Assembly: GCA_025267735.1 (NCBI GenBank)
Contig: CM046303.1
Span: 53,089,403 to 53,153,402, forward strand
Length of the DNA stretch: 64,000 nucleotides
DNA from: Mactra quadrangularis
Lineage: Eukaryota; Mollusca; Bivalvia; Venerida; Mactridae
Direction: 5' to 3'
Both the position numbers and the translations under genes were made by a program. Every line of letters begins with the position of its first letter. The first letter of the stretch is position 1. This document shows positions 13,160 through 25,940 of the stretch, one piece after another. The notes below the pieces were generated by a model that was not told the origin of the DNA, ran no database searches, and saw nothing but the letters and a program-made list of their open reading frames with translations.

Positions 13160-14507
13160 TTAATGGTATAGTTTATAAGAGATGAGAGTATTGAAGTGCA
13201 TGCACCCGTATTCGGGGGTACAACAACGATTATTAAAACCATGTTAAACCGTGGAAACACATTAATCTGATACAAGACAACCCAATACTTTGAAGTGATG
13301 ATAAGAATTATCAAACGGTCATAATTCACACAAATATCATTTAGCACAGATTATGAACTTTGACATTTCTACGTAAACATTATCATGATTGTTTAATGTA
13401 GGAATAATTAAAGTTTGTTAATTTTGCTCTATTATTTAATTTGAAAAGTATGACCATCTATAAATAATATCGCAAAAACATTTCTTTTAATGCTTAAATT
13501 TTTTACATTTTTATACATTTCGAAATTTACACGATGTAATGTGACTGTAAAAGTTTATACATGACTATGATTGTGTCTATGTTACCCTCGATTCACATCA
13601 GGTGTATCCGTATCGTTTTGCATTGATTTATTCCATCATACATTTAATAGCGAATTACTAGTCTTGTCAAAATTGAGTTACAGTTGCGTCTTTGACAAAT
13701 TGCACAGCTTAAAATAAACGATCACGATCACTGAAGATTGATAATACTTATTACATTTGATATTTAATATTCATTTTGTTTTCCATACCTAGTCATTGCA
13801 AATTGAAGCAATCTATTATTGTCCGTTTAGTATGAATATCATGTTAACTAAAATTTAACATGTTTATTGAGAGCCTTTAATTCTCCAAACTTCTATATTA
13901 ACAGTGGATGTTACAAATACAAAGATAATTGAATGACAGTATACAAATTCTATGAAACTTTCTTCATTGTGAATTATTAAGAGAGATATATCGCTAAAAA
14001 GTAATAAATCACGTCTAAATACTAGAATATCTCGTTTTATTTGAGGCATTAGGGAACGCAATAAATGTGTTCTGTCAACATTGCCTGAGCTATCACTATC
14101 AAGAACATTGTTGGAAGAGACTTAGGTCAGTACAGTAATTGTGATGGGCATTCCCTTAAGTGAAAGAAGCTGTGTCACTGGCTATGGATGTCTCGATTTA
14201 AAAACAATATCAAAGTTGTTTTTAGCGGGCGACCTTTTAACAAGCGATTTTTTTTCTCTCCAGTGATAGCTTTTTGATAACAAGATTGGACGGCCATACC
14301 ATTTTTTGACAAAAGGTCGTTGTTTGTTTGAAAAAACCTCATTCTTTATTGCACCTTTATAAGTTGAATTTTAGCAATGACCCAAGCACTTTTGATCAGC
14401 ATAACTCTTTGAAAAATGCTTTTTTTAAACTCATTTAATCAAGGTTCAATGTGCTCATTTTTCAGCAAAGTAATATTAACTACTGTACAAAATGATTAAC
14501 AGTTATT

Positions 14508-14565
14508 TTTTTTGTTGAGTTTAACGCCGTAGCCACACATTGTATTGGTCACATAACGACGTCAT
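14508..14565 (-). mobile_element. SINE 3'-end fragment, unit A copy
   Basis: About 58 bp containing TTGAGTTTAACGCCGTAGCC, the reverse complement of the family 2 SINE tail, followed by the decayed GACCTA-like region. Only the tail end is present. Unit B has the same fragment at about 28,975-29,035; copy 0 has no trace of it. Confidence 0.75.
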
Positions 14566-14590
14566 TTACAGTTAAACATAGACAAACTTA

Positions 14591-14854
14591 ATAATATAAT
14601 ATAATATAATATAATATAATATAATATAATATAATATAATATAATATAATATAATATAATATAATATAATATAATATAATATAATATAATATAATATAAT
14701 ATAATATAATATAATATAATATAATATAATATAATATAATATAATATAATATAATATAATATAATATAATATAATATAATATAATATAATATAATATAAT
14801 ATAATATAATATAATATAATATAATATAATATAATATAATATAATATAATATAA
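14591..14854. repeat. (ATAAT)n microsatellite, about 52 units
   Basis: An almost uninterrupted pentanucleotide array of ATAAT, 264 bp. The unit B counterpart near 29,064-29,085 has only about two units, and copy 0 has none, so the array expanded in A or collapsed in B. The 123-residue open frame across it on the minus strand encodes a periodic IILYY-type string and is an artefact of the repeat. Confidence 0.98.
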
Positions 14855-15749
14855 ATATAACTAAATAATAATATATTAAATTACAAATAAATTTAATCAG
14901 TTTGACAAATATCAACGTTTGTGTTTTTGTCAATTAAACTAAATTTCAACCGGGCAACGCAACCATTGATCGACATGGTAAGTTAACGTAAACGTAAAGC
15001 CAAGCAATATTAGTTATATTAGTATACAAGTATTTCAAGTCAGCATAAATTTTATTCAAAGAATATACAGATAAAGAGCTTTCAAACAAAGGTTTTAGTC
15101 GTTTATTTTGGTATTTTTGGTTTGGAGACGTAATTTTGTAGACTTGAATTTTTAATATTTGAATAAGAACGGTAATTATTATCATCAGTTATTAGAATAT
15201 GCCTTTATACTGGTATTGGTGAATACTCTCAGTATATAAAGTGACCAATTAACGCTAAACACATATATCAGATAAGACTGTTAAATGTCGATATAATGAC
15301 AACTCTGGGCTACTCTCGGTTACCTGATACAAATAGTTTTTTTCTTAAATAGTTGATCCACCGATATACCTCTCTTCAAAGCAAGTGTTAGCTTAAAACA
15401 TAGATTGACCATTTTGTGTTTAGTATTTGTTTTTGGATTGTTTACAAGAAATATGTTACAACATCGTAGACAGAGTAAGGATAAATCAGACAAAGGTATG
15501 TTCACATATTGTGGTGTTATTTAAAAAGTTTGGAATCGTAATGTTATGTTTTTCAGTATCAAGTGTGTATACACATATTCCGTATTTAATGATGTTATAA
15601 AATATAATCGAATGCTTGATAAACAACTGGATATTATATATGGTAGATTTTATACTCGCAGAAGTATGTGCATTTCTGACAAATTTATAGCCTATGAAGT
15701 AAACAAAGAAATAATGTGTTTCCTGTGAATCTACATAGTTGAAATATCA

Positions 15750-16430
15750 CAGTTCCCAATATTATCGATGTTATTGGACGTGTTTTAGATAATGAAAATG
15801 TATTATCTAAACTTATTGACTATACCAACCTTTATTTAAATGGTCACTAATTATTCTTCAAAAATTAAAACTGCATTTACAAACATAAGTAATATATTTG
15901 TTGTGTCTGCCTTTTATGTATGACCAATTCAATTTAAATCAAACGTACATAGTTGTTTTTTCAACCAGTTAGAGTATGTAAAATAAAGTAGATAAACAAT
16001 ATAAATATATCTACCGAGATTAAGTTGATTTCGGAAAGTGTTTATTTCAACACTACTCTGCTGGTCTAAATTTCATGTTTAAATGTATTACTTTAAGTGG
16101 CCTTTTTAGCAATCTGATGAAAACTCGATCTTAAATTTTCCGCTCGCGTACTCGCTAATTTAAATCTGGCCGTCACGCAATTTGAAACGAGACGTCCAAT
16201 CGAATCCTGTGAATAATACCGCTGTTAAATTAGCTCGCAAACCTTTGTCTAGAAACCGAAATTACGAAATCAAAATGCTATTGATAGTGTTTCGTCTAGA
16301 TGAAAGCTACGCATTGATTGTTCGAAATAAAGGTCGAAATCTCGACGTGACCATCCATGGAAACCTTAGAGATCCTGTACGACTGCGCTGTACAGGATAT
16401 CTGTTATTATTTAAAGTGGTTTTTTAAAGC
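15750..16430. other. Unit A-specific segment replacing a different B segment
   Basis: Between shared flanks (ending about 15,764 in A and 31,785 in B, resuming about 16,431 in A and 32,013 in B) the two units carry unrelated sequence of about 670 and 230 bp. The right half of the A version (16,100-16,410) is richer in CpG than its surroundings and contains a perfect 9-bp stem hairpin, ATCCTGTAC at 16,372-16,380 pairing with GTACAGGAT at 16,390-16,398. This resembles a mobile-element piece, but I found no clear ends. The 81-codon frame here has no recognisable domain. Confidence 0.55.
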
Positions 16431-19091
16431 TCTGTATCAGAGTGGCTAGTGTATACATATGTTTTATAAATAAAAGTATAATTAAGTACAATCGTAAAAT
16501 TATTGTTATGTTATTTACATTACTGAAACTTCCATTAAGTGGTTATCGTATTTAACTAGGATAGAGTACTAACCAATTTTCTGTTAAGGACTGTTTGCTT
16601 TTTCATTAACAAATATCATAAAAGTATTGAATTTAAAATTGCATAGATAAGCCTTTTCTTTACCGTTGGAAAGAAATAGAAACCTAATACGTATGTTAGT
16701 GTATAAAGTTTCATTTAAACTGAATCTGTTTTGAACACTTAATATAACCATTATTTCTAAGTTTGATTTAAATCTATTTTCCTCTTTTGATCAATTTAAT
16801 AGCTCCATGGTTACGTGGAAATCGTACGTCATCTAGAGCTACTTTTATACAAAGTATTATGTTACTGGGAAAGTTGACATTTCTGGCTATAAAGTTAATT
16901 ATTTTGTCAAAATTTCTATATTTGGAAACTAATAACACTAAATGCATTTAAAATTTTAAACATATCTGTATACTTTTATTACCTCCGGAACCGGAGAGCA
17001 AAGAACATGTACATTCAAATAACTACATTATATACAATGACAAAAATACAAATATACAAATAACATAAAAATATAAAAATTGGAACATATGTTATCGAAA
17101 ATATTGTCTTGGGATTTCTTTTATGTTACAGGAATTAACATATGGTTATGATTAAAATGAATGACTAAGATTGATCAAAATAAAATGTAATATATTGTGA
17201 TATTGGCAGTCTTATTTTTGCTATAACTTAAACCTTTTTTATCGTTTTTTATAATTGTTTGACCAAATACAAATGTATATTGATTACCATTTATTTAAAT
17301 GTATTTATAGTACACCAGGTACAGGTATCTACAGTGACATGCAAATAAAAATATTGAGTCGCTGAAAAACAGGTATAATGAGCAAACATGATTTTTGTAC
17401 TGGAATTTTTGTATGGTATAGAATAATGGTTAGGGGTTAGGGTTTAGTTTAGGATATGTGTAAACGTTCAGCGTAATAATCAATGTTAAAGTCAAAAACG
17501 TTTATTTTCTTTTGGATATGTAGTTATTAATAAAGGAATAAATTGAAACAAAACGTTTTCAAATTGTAAATAACTAAGCAAGTGAAAATTCATAAGATAA
17601 TTGAACATATTATTGATTTTTTTTCCAGAAAAAAATTACATCGATACTAACCTAGCAAATGATCAAATAAATGACAACGGTGTTACTATTTACAGTCAGC
17701 ATAACTGGAAGTTTTTGTCTAAATACCCTTACGTTTTCTCCTTATTTCTTGTTATCTCAACCGTACTATACAGTATAGGAAAATTGCTGTCTCTCTTAAC
17801 TTCGTTTGAATATATTACATATCAGTATTTTATGTATGTAAGGCTAGGATATGTGTAACAATAAGACATTACAACCTCCGTGTAGCGTACCATTAATTTA
17901 GAGCCATTGTCAAAGACTAGAGACTTAGATAAACGTCTTATACTATATCCCACCCATAGAAATGAGAATTGTTGTGAAGACATCAAAGTGATATAATCTT
18001 CTGTTCTGTACGAGAAATTCCATTACGTGTTATATCAGTTGTCTTAACAAAGGTTACAGTTTTATACTGGATAATACAACTATTGAGGTTAGTAATATAT
18101 TTGAAAGGATTTAGTGATAGCTTCTAGGAAATTTTAAAGTAGTTTTGTTGTTATCTAGGAAAGGTTAAATTGTTGTTTTTTTTTTGGTTTTTTGTTAGTT
18201 TATTTTGGTTTAACATTACGATAACAAATTACTGATTTTTGTCTCAATTATTGATTATTTTATTTCTTATGTTAAGCTTTTGTAATGAAACATGTTATCG
18301 TAGAATACAAGAAGGTTTATTTAGACAATCAAATCAGACGATGTGTAAACTTACAATTAAAGGAATCATGACAATTTGATCTTTTATATTATTCTTCTGT
18401 TTTGACAGGGAATATCAAAGGGTTAGAAATTTCAATCCAATTATGTTTTAAAAGTATCAAAAATATGTATTTGGATTTAAACTAGACATAATCTTGAATT
18501 TATAAAATTGTCAAGTACTTTAAAATGTCTGTGTTTGTTTGAAATTAATGTAGCTGGACTTTTTTTAATTCTTTGTGACAACGCAATCGGTAAGATTCGA
18601 TTGATTCTGATAATGTTGTTTGTTAACATTGGACTTCGACTAGTATTTGTATTGAGGCTTAAAGTTATGTAAAAGGTGCCTTTATTGAATTATTTTGATT
18701 TTTTTCTAGACTAAATTAATATATTAAAATAAAAATATATGTTGATGATGTTTAATAACATAAACTTGTCGATCATTAGCCAACCATAGTTTATGCTGTT
18801 TTACTCGTATTATCATATTTCAACTTACATAGCTTTATATCGAATAGTATCCAAATAGTTTTCTTGAAGTAACTGTACTTTTATTGTACTAATAATATTG
18901 GTAGTTAGGTCAAGGATGTACATTGTTTTTCTTCTTGTTTCCAGACCATCATAAATATCTGTGAACTTAATTGAAGTAAACAGCGTGAAAACAAATCAGA
19001 CTTTCAAATAACAGATGGCGTAGTGGTACTAACTGTACTTTGTCGTATATATTTTCTTATATTTTGTAGAGGATGAAACTAATTATATTTT

Positions 19092-19275
19092 TTTAAACGA
19101 GGGTTTTTTCAAAAATCCGTGGACTTTCTAAATATCTTTTGAACGCCAGCGTGTATTGTAATGAAATTTCATATGCGTACATTTTAGAATATTATCAACA
19201 CAATTTAAAAGAAACATGAGATTATGTTAATCAATCTTTTGATTTCATATTGCTTTTGAAAGACTCGTATATGTA
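19092..19275 (+). mobile_element. Possible solo mariner-type terminus, unit A copy
   Basis: Begins AACGAGGGTTTTTTCAAAAA and continues TCCGTGGACTTTCTAAATA. The unit B version at 35,015-35,200 starts TACGAGGGGTTAGCC, preserving a TA and CGAGGG start like mariner TIRs. No matching right-hand inverted repeat was found nearby, so this would be a truncated end. Confidence 0.35.
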
Positions 19276-20599
19276 CGAAAAATGTGTTTAAAAACTAATT
19301 GTATCAAATAAATGCTTAGTGTCGTAATAGTAATAACATTATATGTACAAAATAACCATCCTGTTTCATAAAAACGAATGATTTAAATATATATTTATAT
19401 AAAAACATTTAAATGCTTCAAAAGATTAACAATTTCTCATCAAATATTTATTCGTCATATGTAAAATGTGTTTTGTACTCAAGGACTAATTTAGAGATTA
19501 TTTCATATCATTTACGCTACAATGTTTTCAAAGATGTAATTTTTTCTTTCTACGTTCTGTATTAGGAAAGAAAGTATGACACTACAATGACTATGTAAAT
19601 ACTTTATTAATTATTATTATTAATATCGTTGTAAATGTCAATGATAAATAATTTAAATGTTATCATATCATGTACAGCACGTCTTTAGTGAAAATAACTT
19701 TTATATGAGCAATTCGACGAATACGTGTATTAACATTTACAAGAAACCACTGAAAACTCAGCGAATGATGTCCAAATATGTTGCTATTTAGTATAAAAAA
19801 TTTTCCTAGACAGACCTTCAGTATAGAACGTATTCAATCATTGTCATTATCGTTACTTAAGTTACCAAATTTAACTCCGATGATACGGTTTGATGTATTA
19901 GAAGATTGATGAGTTGTTACGTTTATAGTGTTTTCTTCAATCGTCTAGGAAAAAATTCAAGGTCTCATCCAATCTGATACTTGTACAATTTCTTTACACA
20001 TACACATGTGCGTTTTACAAATAGTTTATATTTCACGAACTGTTTATGTAATAAAACCCTATACCACGTTTTGCATTCAGTGAAATTGTTTGCGTTCTCT
20101 AAGTGGTCGAAATAAAACACTTCCACAGAAGTGCACGGTATATACGAGTATGTATACTTGGAGTAAATTTAAATCGTACTTATATTATCAAACGTAGCAT
20201 TTCCCTCTTTTAAATTATTTAATTAATAAATGAATCTCAAAAAGCTAATTGATAAATTAACATTTAGTACCAAGCAAATATATATTTCAACTGATATTAA
20301 CTATGAAGTGCTCAAGTTCCAATACATTTATTTTATATGTAGGACCAATAAAACCAACAGATGTCAGTAGATATGCTAATTTAGTATTCTGTTATATATT
20401 ATTCCTTTTATGTCGCTTTTATAATGAACAATTTACTCCTATTTTCTATATACATTTGTCTTATTTAAGTTATTATTATATAAAATTTAGTTTTACAACT
20501 AATCTGCCAAAATAAAATTGATAGTGCATTAATTCGAGCAAAACGAAAGCAGTATTGTCTATTTTCGATTAAAAATCCTCTCTTATGAAATACAATATA

Positions 20600-21493
20600 T
20601 AGTAAAACCTGTCATATGTGACTTTCTGGCGGACCATCCAAACACGGTCACATATAACAGTGGGTCTTTAAATCCAGGTTCATATCAAAATAATAGCGTG
20701 TCACCAATCATGCATATTTCAGCCTAATAAGAGAAAGCCCCACTGAGTTGGATCATTAAACAGTTAAGAACATAATATTACATGGCATTATACACCTGGT
20801 TTCTTATCAACTTTGAATTTTGTGCCCTTGAAGAGTAATACCTGGACACTTAATAAGTTTTATTACTCAATTTGATTTTTTATTTAATTGATTTAAAACT
20901 TGTCTTTGATTAGATAGTGGACAATTTATATCAATTTCAATATTAAAAATGAATCTGTTTTACACATAAACATGGAATATGTTTGAGAACGAAAATTGCA
21001 TGCAAGTTGAATGCTTTGTTGACGAAAATGCCGGTAATAACCGGAATGCGGCTTTTAGCGTCGAAAACAAAATTGACCGATTGTTTTACAATCACATTTG
21101 AATCGATTCATTCGCCAATTTTTAAGTAATTATTGCCTATAAAAGCGTTTTTATGCAGTTTAAACAAACAATTAGACGTGCTATGCTTTTTGTTTATCAG
21201 CATTTTTTCGAAGCATTTGTTTGTATCAAGCGTGTCGATTGGTGGGCCAATTATGCAATTCAACAAGAATTTTTGAGGAATGAAAAACATATTTAGGTCA
21301 ATTGAGGCCTGAAAAGTCGCTTAATTAAACCTAATTATCAATTGGACTGATCAATTAAGGTCGCTAGTCGCGCCAGACAGTGTGTCGCTAAATACTGAGA
21401 CTTTATATAGGCATTTATGTTGGGCGGTCTCAAATACGGTCACAAAAGACCGGTAGTAGTTGAATTCAGCGGGTCGCTATGGCAGTTTTACTG
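20600..21493. mobile_element. Pogo/Tigger-like non-autonomous element, unit A copy
   Basis: Imperfect terminal inverted repeats AGTAAAACCTGTCATATG (from 20,601) and the reverse complement of CATAGCGAC...GGCAGTTTTACT near the right end, bordered by TA on both sides (20,598-20,599 and 21,494-21,495). Length 894 bp. Ends starting CAGTAAAACC are familiar from pogo/Tigger-type elements. Subterminal sequence on both sides contains GGTCACA/TGTGACC-like motifs. The 60-codon minus-strand frame at 21,108-21,290 has no transposase motif that I can recognise. Unit B keeps only the right part. Confidence 0.6.
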
Positions 21494-22009
21494 TATGTAT
21501 ATACTTTCATATTTTTTGTCCTAATAAATTCGGTGTTTGGAAGTCGCTTGTGACACAAGTTAAATAAATAATGCTAAGCTGCGCTTCGGGTTATAGAGCT
21601 TCCTCAGCCTGACCAACCAATCCATAAACATGCAAATTGCCTTCAAGGCCATGTATTATTTGTTAAATAGTAAATACATCACTCAAACGAAAGCAATTGT
21701 GTTGAAATAGTGACTATATATGAATTGAAGGACTTAACCATCGCTTAACACAATTATTAGCTGTTGCTTGAACCTATTATAATAATTCAATAGTAGAATA
21801 AAGAATAACAATAGAAATTGCTCCATGGCTAAATCTAAATAAAGGACGTTCGTTTGTTAATGAAATTGCATTAATGAAAATAAACTTAAATGATGTTTTT
21901 TTCTACTGAGATTACCCGTCATTAGTCATGTTTGGCAAGACTCTAATTTTATTTTCGACAAAGCCTAGACAGATTTGTTTTAAATTGTTTTTAACATAAA
22001 AAAATACAT

Positions 22010-22130
22010 CAATCTGTATTGATTCAATTCATTTGATTCACTTCTTCATCAATGTTTTCGTAAACAAGGTCTGATGGAATCATCTTATTAAATAGAAAGC
22101 TTACTGTAATTAAATGACTAATTTGAATAT
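22010..22130. other. Junction sequence between units A and B
   Basis: Sequence after the last A/B match (A 22,009) and before the start of unit B. It does not resemble the sequence left of unit A (before 3,902) or right of unit B (after 38,633). It may be an original right flank of the unit or filler at the duplication junction. Confidence 0.5.
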
Positions 22131-25100
22131 TCTATACCACTCTTAACAACAGTTAAAAGTCATTTGAGGTATGATGAAAATTCACGGGGTATTTAGCACT
22201 GTTATACATATGTATAATGACACAATAATAAATTATTCACTGCGCTTTAGTGAAATTTATGACCTTGTCTCACACATAATATTTAATGTTGTCCTAGTAC
22301 CGTAACATAAACAAAGATTTTTATCTAGTGTCATCTTTTGTAATAGTGATTATGTGTGTTTACGTCTGTCATGATGAAAAGATACTGTAAATGTTGATAT
22401 AGTCAGGTGTATTGCAGAAATGAAATTGGTTTAGGCAACAATACGTGATGACAGCTACGAGCGGAATCATAAACGCATAAAGTGTTTAATCAAAAGACGA
22501 CCAAAGCAATCAATTCCATTCCCTGTGTCAGTCAAGTATAAAGAACGATGCTGATTAGAAGTTGTAATATATGTAGTAATTGTCGTAGATTCTTTCTTTT
22601 GAAGAAAACATGTTCTCATTATTTAATGGTATCTTTAGTGTGACTCAAGAGTACCATAAGCTTGGATAAAAACGTATGAGAATGTTCGAGTGTAATGAAT
22701 ATCCGATATGTTAATCTCTTCACATCGTAAGAAAACACTCTAGACATGTGCTAATGATGTAAAACTAAATGTCAAGTTTGGAAAACACCTTTTATTGAAC
22801 TCCCACCTATCATTACAGCGTCAATGTAATCTGGAAATTAATTGTTTACACCGACTAAAGCCAATAAATATAACAGTAATGAGACAGATCAGATAAATCG
22901 GGTTCAAGAACCAATAGAGTGATAAATGTTCTTCATATTTCACTTAGAGCTGTGTAACAAATTCTAATGCGTACACCGAAAAGCTTAAAAATCGCATAAC
23001 ATTTGTTGTTAATTCCATAGTTAGTAAATACACATTTATTAAATACCTTAGTTCCATGTTGATCAATGACTTTGACAAAGCTAGTGTCAATCCGAACATC
23101 ACGTGTTTTATAAAAAAGCTAACCTTATGTTATATCTCAACCAGTTTAAAGCCCCCCCCCCAATTAGAATGAATTAGTATGTCAGCAACAACAATACAAT
23201 TAAAATATTGGGATATCTGACAAAAAATTCATTTGGTGTCTTGTGGTGTTTCATCACTAATTTTACTGTTTTTTATTTTAAATGTAAATCATGATTTTTT
23301 ACATTTAAAACGACTAACCTCGTAATGAAAACATCTTAAGAAATGTTGAAAGAATACTGTGAAAAATTTTATTACAATTTCAAGACACGTAGTGGAAATC
23401 TAAAGTCAGATAAAAGAAAATCATATCAACATACAAGATGTTTTATAATAATGACAATTGGTATTTACTGTTTCATTAATATTTAAAGTTAAAAAATAGT
23501 AGTGTATGAATGAAAATCAAGTGTTGTCCTTTTATATAAAAATCTATGTTTATATGAAAGTTTTAACATAGAGAGCTCATATCTTCTTCAGTATGCATTT
23601 TCTTTAAAATTAAATACAACGCATTTTCCCAGTTTTTCCTTCATTACTCAAAAAATGCGTTCAAATGCTGAAAACGTACTGGTATCATAAAAAGTTATGT
23701 TCAGATTATGTTTAAGTTGTGAGGATTGTATGCATTTGTATATCGTTGCTTTTATGTCATACTTCAAGTCAAATGTAAGATCGCATAAATAATGTAAAGA
23801 TTAATTATTGTGGCAATTTAAGTTGTGCAAAGTAAATCATTTTGAATATATTTATGTTTGTAGTTACCTGCTTACTAAATATTAAATGTATCTTGACTAA
23901 TCATGTATCATAATTACCTAATATTCAAGAGCTTCGAATGTCTTTTTATATTTACCGTTCTTAAATATTTATATTTCTGCTGTACTTAAGTGCGAATAAT
24001 TACTCCAGTAACTATATATATCATATACTATTCTTGACTAGAAAAGGTGTCAGTGAAACGATGCAATTAACTATTTTATTATAGGTTTAAAAGTTCATAA
24101 ATTTACTCTGCAAACCTACGGTAGATATCAGAATGTCGATAAATTTCTGATCATTTGACCTTTCTTGTTTGATGTAACAGAATAGTTTATTTCCGGTAGT
24201 GAAACATATATCACCACATACGATCTCAAGCGTATACGTAGACATATCTCCTGAATGTCGATAGTCTTCTTTAAGAAAACATGGAAATAGACAATATCGA
24301 ATATTTAAATGTTAAAGGTGATTTATGCATTTCTTGTGTCAATGCACTTGAAGTTAATTATACAATATCGCCAATTTTTATGAGAAAATGTCGGAGTACT
24401 AAGTATTAGTTTATTGTTTGTCTTGAGTGAGGTTTTTTTGATAAAACATCATACTTGCCTATTGAACTAAGGACTAACAAAAATTTTAAATTGCAACTTT
24501 GGAGTGTTTTATCACATTTGTTGACTTTAGTTAAGTGTTATGAATGGACACGAATGATAAAGGAAATAAGGAGATCAATAGGCTTTAAAAAATATAAATT
24601 TTATTAATATCAATTTGAGTTTTGAGGTTTCATCTCAAACTACGAGAATTTGCCACTTTGATAAAACATGATGATTACTCATTAAAACACTGGAATTCTT
24701 TTTCTGTATTTTAAACCAATAATGTCGAGTATTTAATGAAAATAAACAACGTAAAATCATTACGTCGATTCAATAATATTGTTCTTATTAGAAATGTAAA
24801 AACCATCTTGGCAACTTCCAAACATTAATTATCATAAAATGCCGACTTACTGGTTGTGTATTAATTGACATCAGCCACAAGGTGCAATGTTTAATTTAAA
24901 ATAAGAAATCTGATGAAATATGTTGCCACCATACAGCTGTTCACATTCTTACATCTACAATCTATTGGCAAAATTATGTTGTTTTAATGTATGTTTTAGT
25001 ACAAATGTATAATATATATCGTACATGCAATTGCTTTTTGGTTAAATAAACAAATTTAGCTGTGTGTCACCGACCTTTTAAACATATATAAATACGTAGT

Positions 25101-25890
25101 AGTTGTTTATTATCGGACTAGCATATTGACGGGTATATCAATCGGTTTGTATAATCATTTTATTATTTTTTGTAATTTATTTAATATTTACCTAAATTAC
25201 GTATATGCGGCTATAGACTTTAGTCTAAAGTACATTGTGCATGGTTGTTTTCTAAAAATGTAATTGTATTGTTCTAAAAAACAAAAGTAGTTTTCAAGTG
25301 GACACTTATTATAAAACAGGTATATAGTTGTAAAACTTTTTTGCTCAGTTTTTATAAATTTATTTTATAAATTAAAGGTAATATAATGAAAATGATTGTT
25401 TTATAAACGTTTGTTTGGTTTGTTCGTTCCTATCACATAATGTTCATATTGCACCAAAAGCCATTTAGAACTGTTCAACTGGTCTATTATATTTTTGCTA
25501 GACATTATCATTTGTCAAAGGCATTGCCATTCGGATGACTTTAACTCACTTCTCTCATACTTAGTTATGTTTATATTTTAGAACAGTGAATCGGTAAAGC
25601 ATGTCATGACGGTATATCGTTACAAAGATGGTGCGTGAACATGTATCCGTGAATATTTATCTGTTCATGCCATGTTATTGATGAAGGTTCAGAAATTAAT
25701 TAATGTAATTGCATATGTTTGTCTCCAGTATAATGAGATCAGTCATGGACATCTTATTACCTGACTAGTATTCAGTTATGTGCATTAACCAATTTCGTTT
25801 CTGTCTTACATATTGGCATTGCTTGTATCATTATTAATCTAAAATTTTACATGAAATTGGTTTTTAACGTATGTTTTTGTTTTATGATTT

Positions 25891-25940
25891 TTGTTGGGTT
25901 TAACGCCGTGTCAAAACAATTTAAAACATTTTACGGCTTC
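25891..25940 (-). mobile_element. SINE tail fragment inserted in unit B
   Basis: About 50 bp, TTGGGTTTAACGCCGTGTCA followed by AAACAATTTAAAACATTTTACGG-like sequence, matches the reverse complement of the family 1 SINE 3' end. Unit A at about 11,165 lacks it, so it is a heavily 5'-truncated insertion that followed the A/B duplication, unless A lost it precisely. Confidence 0.75.

Larger units (their letters stand above)
3902..22130 (+). repeat. Tandem segmental duplication, unit A
   Basis: Direct tandem partner of unit B. The match starts at TCTATAC at 3,902 (B 22,131); sequence left of it differs. Matching anchors in order include A 4,930 C-run/B 23,152, A 8,915/B 23,669, A 12,361/B 27,053, A 16,431/B 32,013, A 19,069/B 34,582, A 20,303/B 37,520 and A 22,009/B 38,633. 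The last 120 bp of A (22,010-22,130) have no match at the end of B. A holds a 3.5-kb block and a 264-bp ATAAT array not found in B. It has no protein gene that I can support; the open frames within it are short, AT-driven and not conserved in B. Confidence 0.93.

Noticed and set aside
14562..14933. 123-codon minus-strand frame
   Set aside because: It is the translation of the ATAAT microsatellite (periodic IILYY), not a protein.
17427..17455. Telomere-like GGTTAGGGGTTAGGG (also near 33,060)
   Set aside because: Only about three imperfect TTAGGG-like units; too short to call an interstitial telomere, and present in both A and B by duplication.
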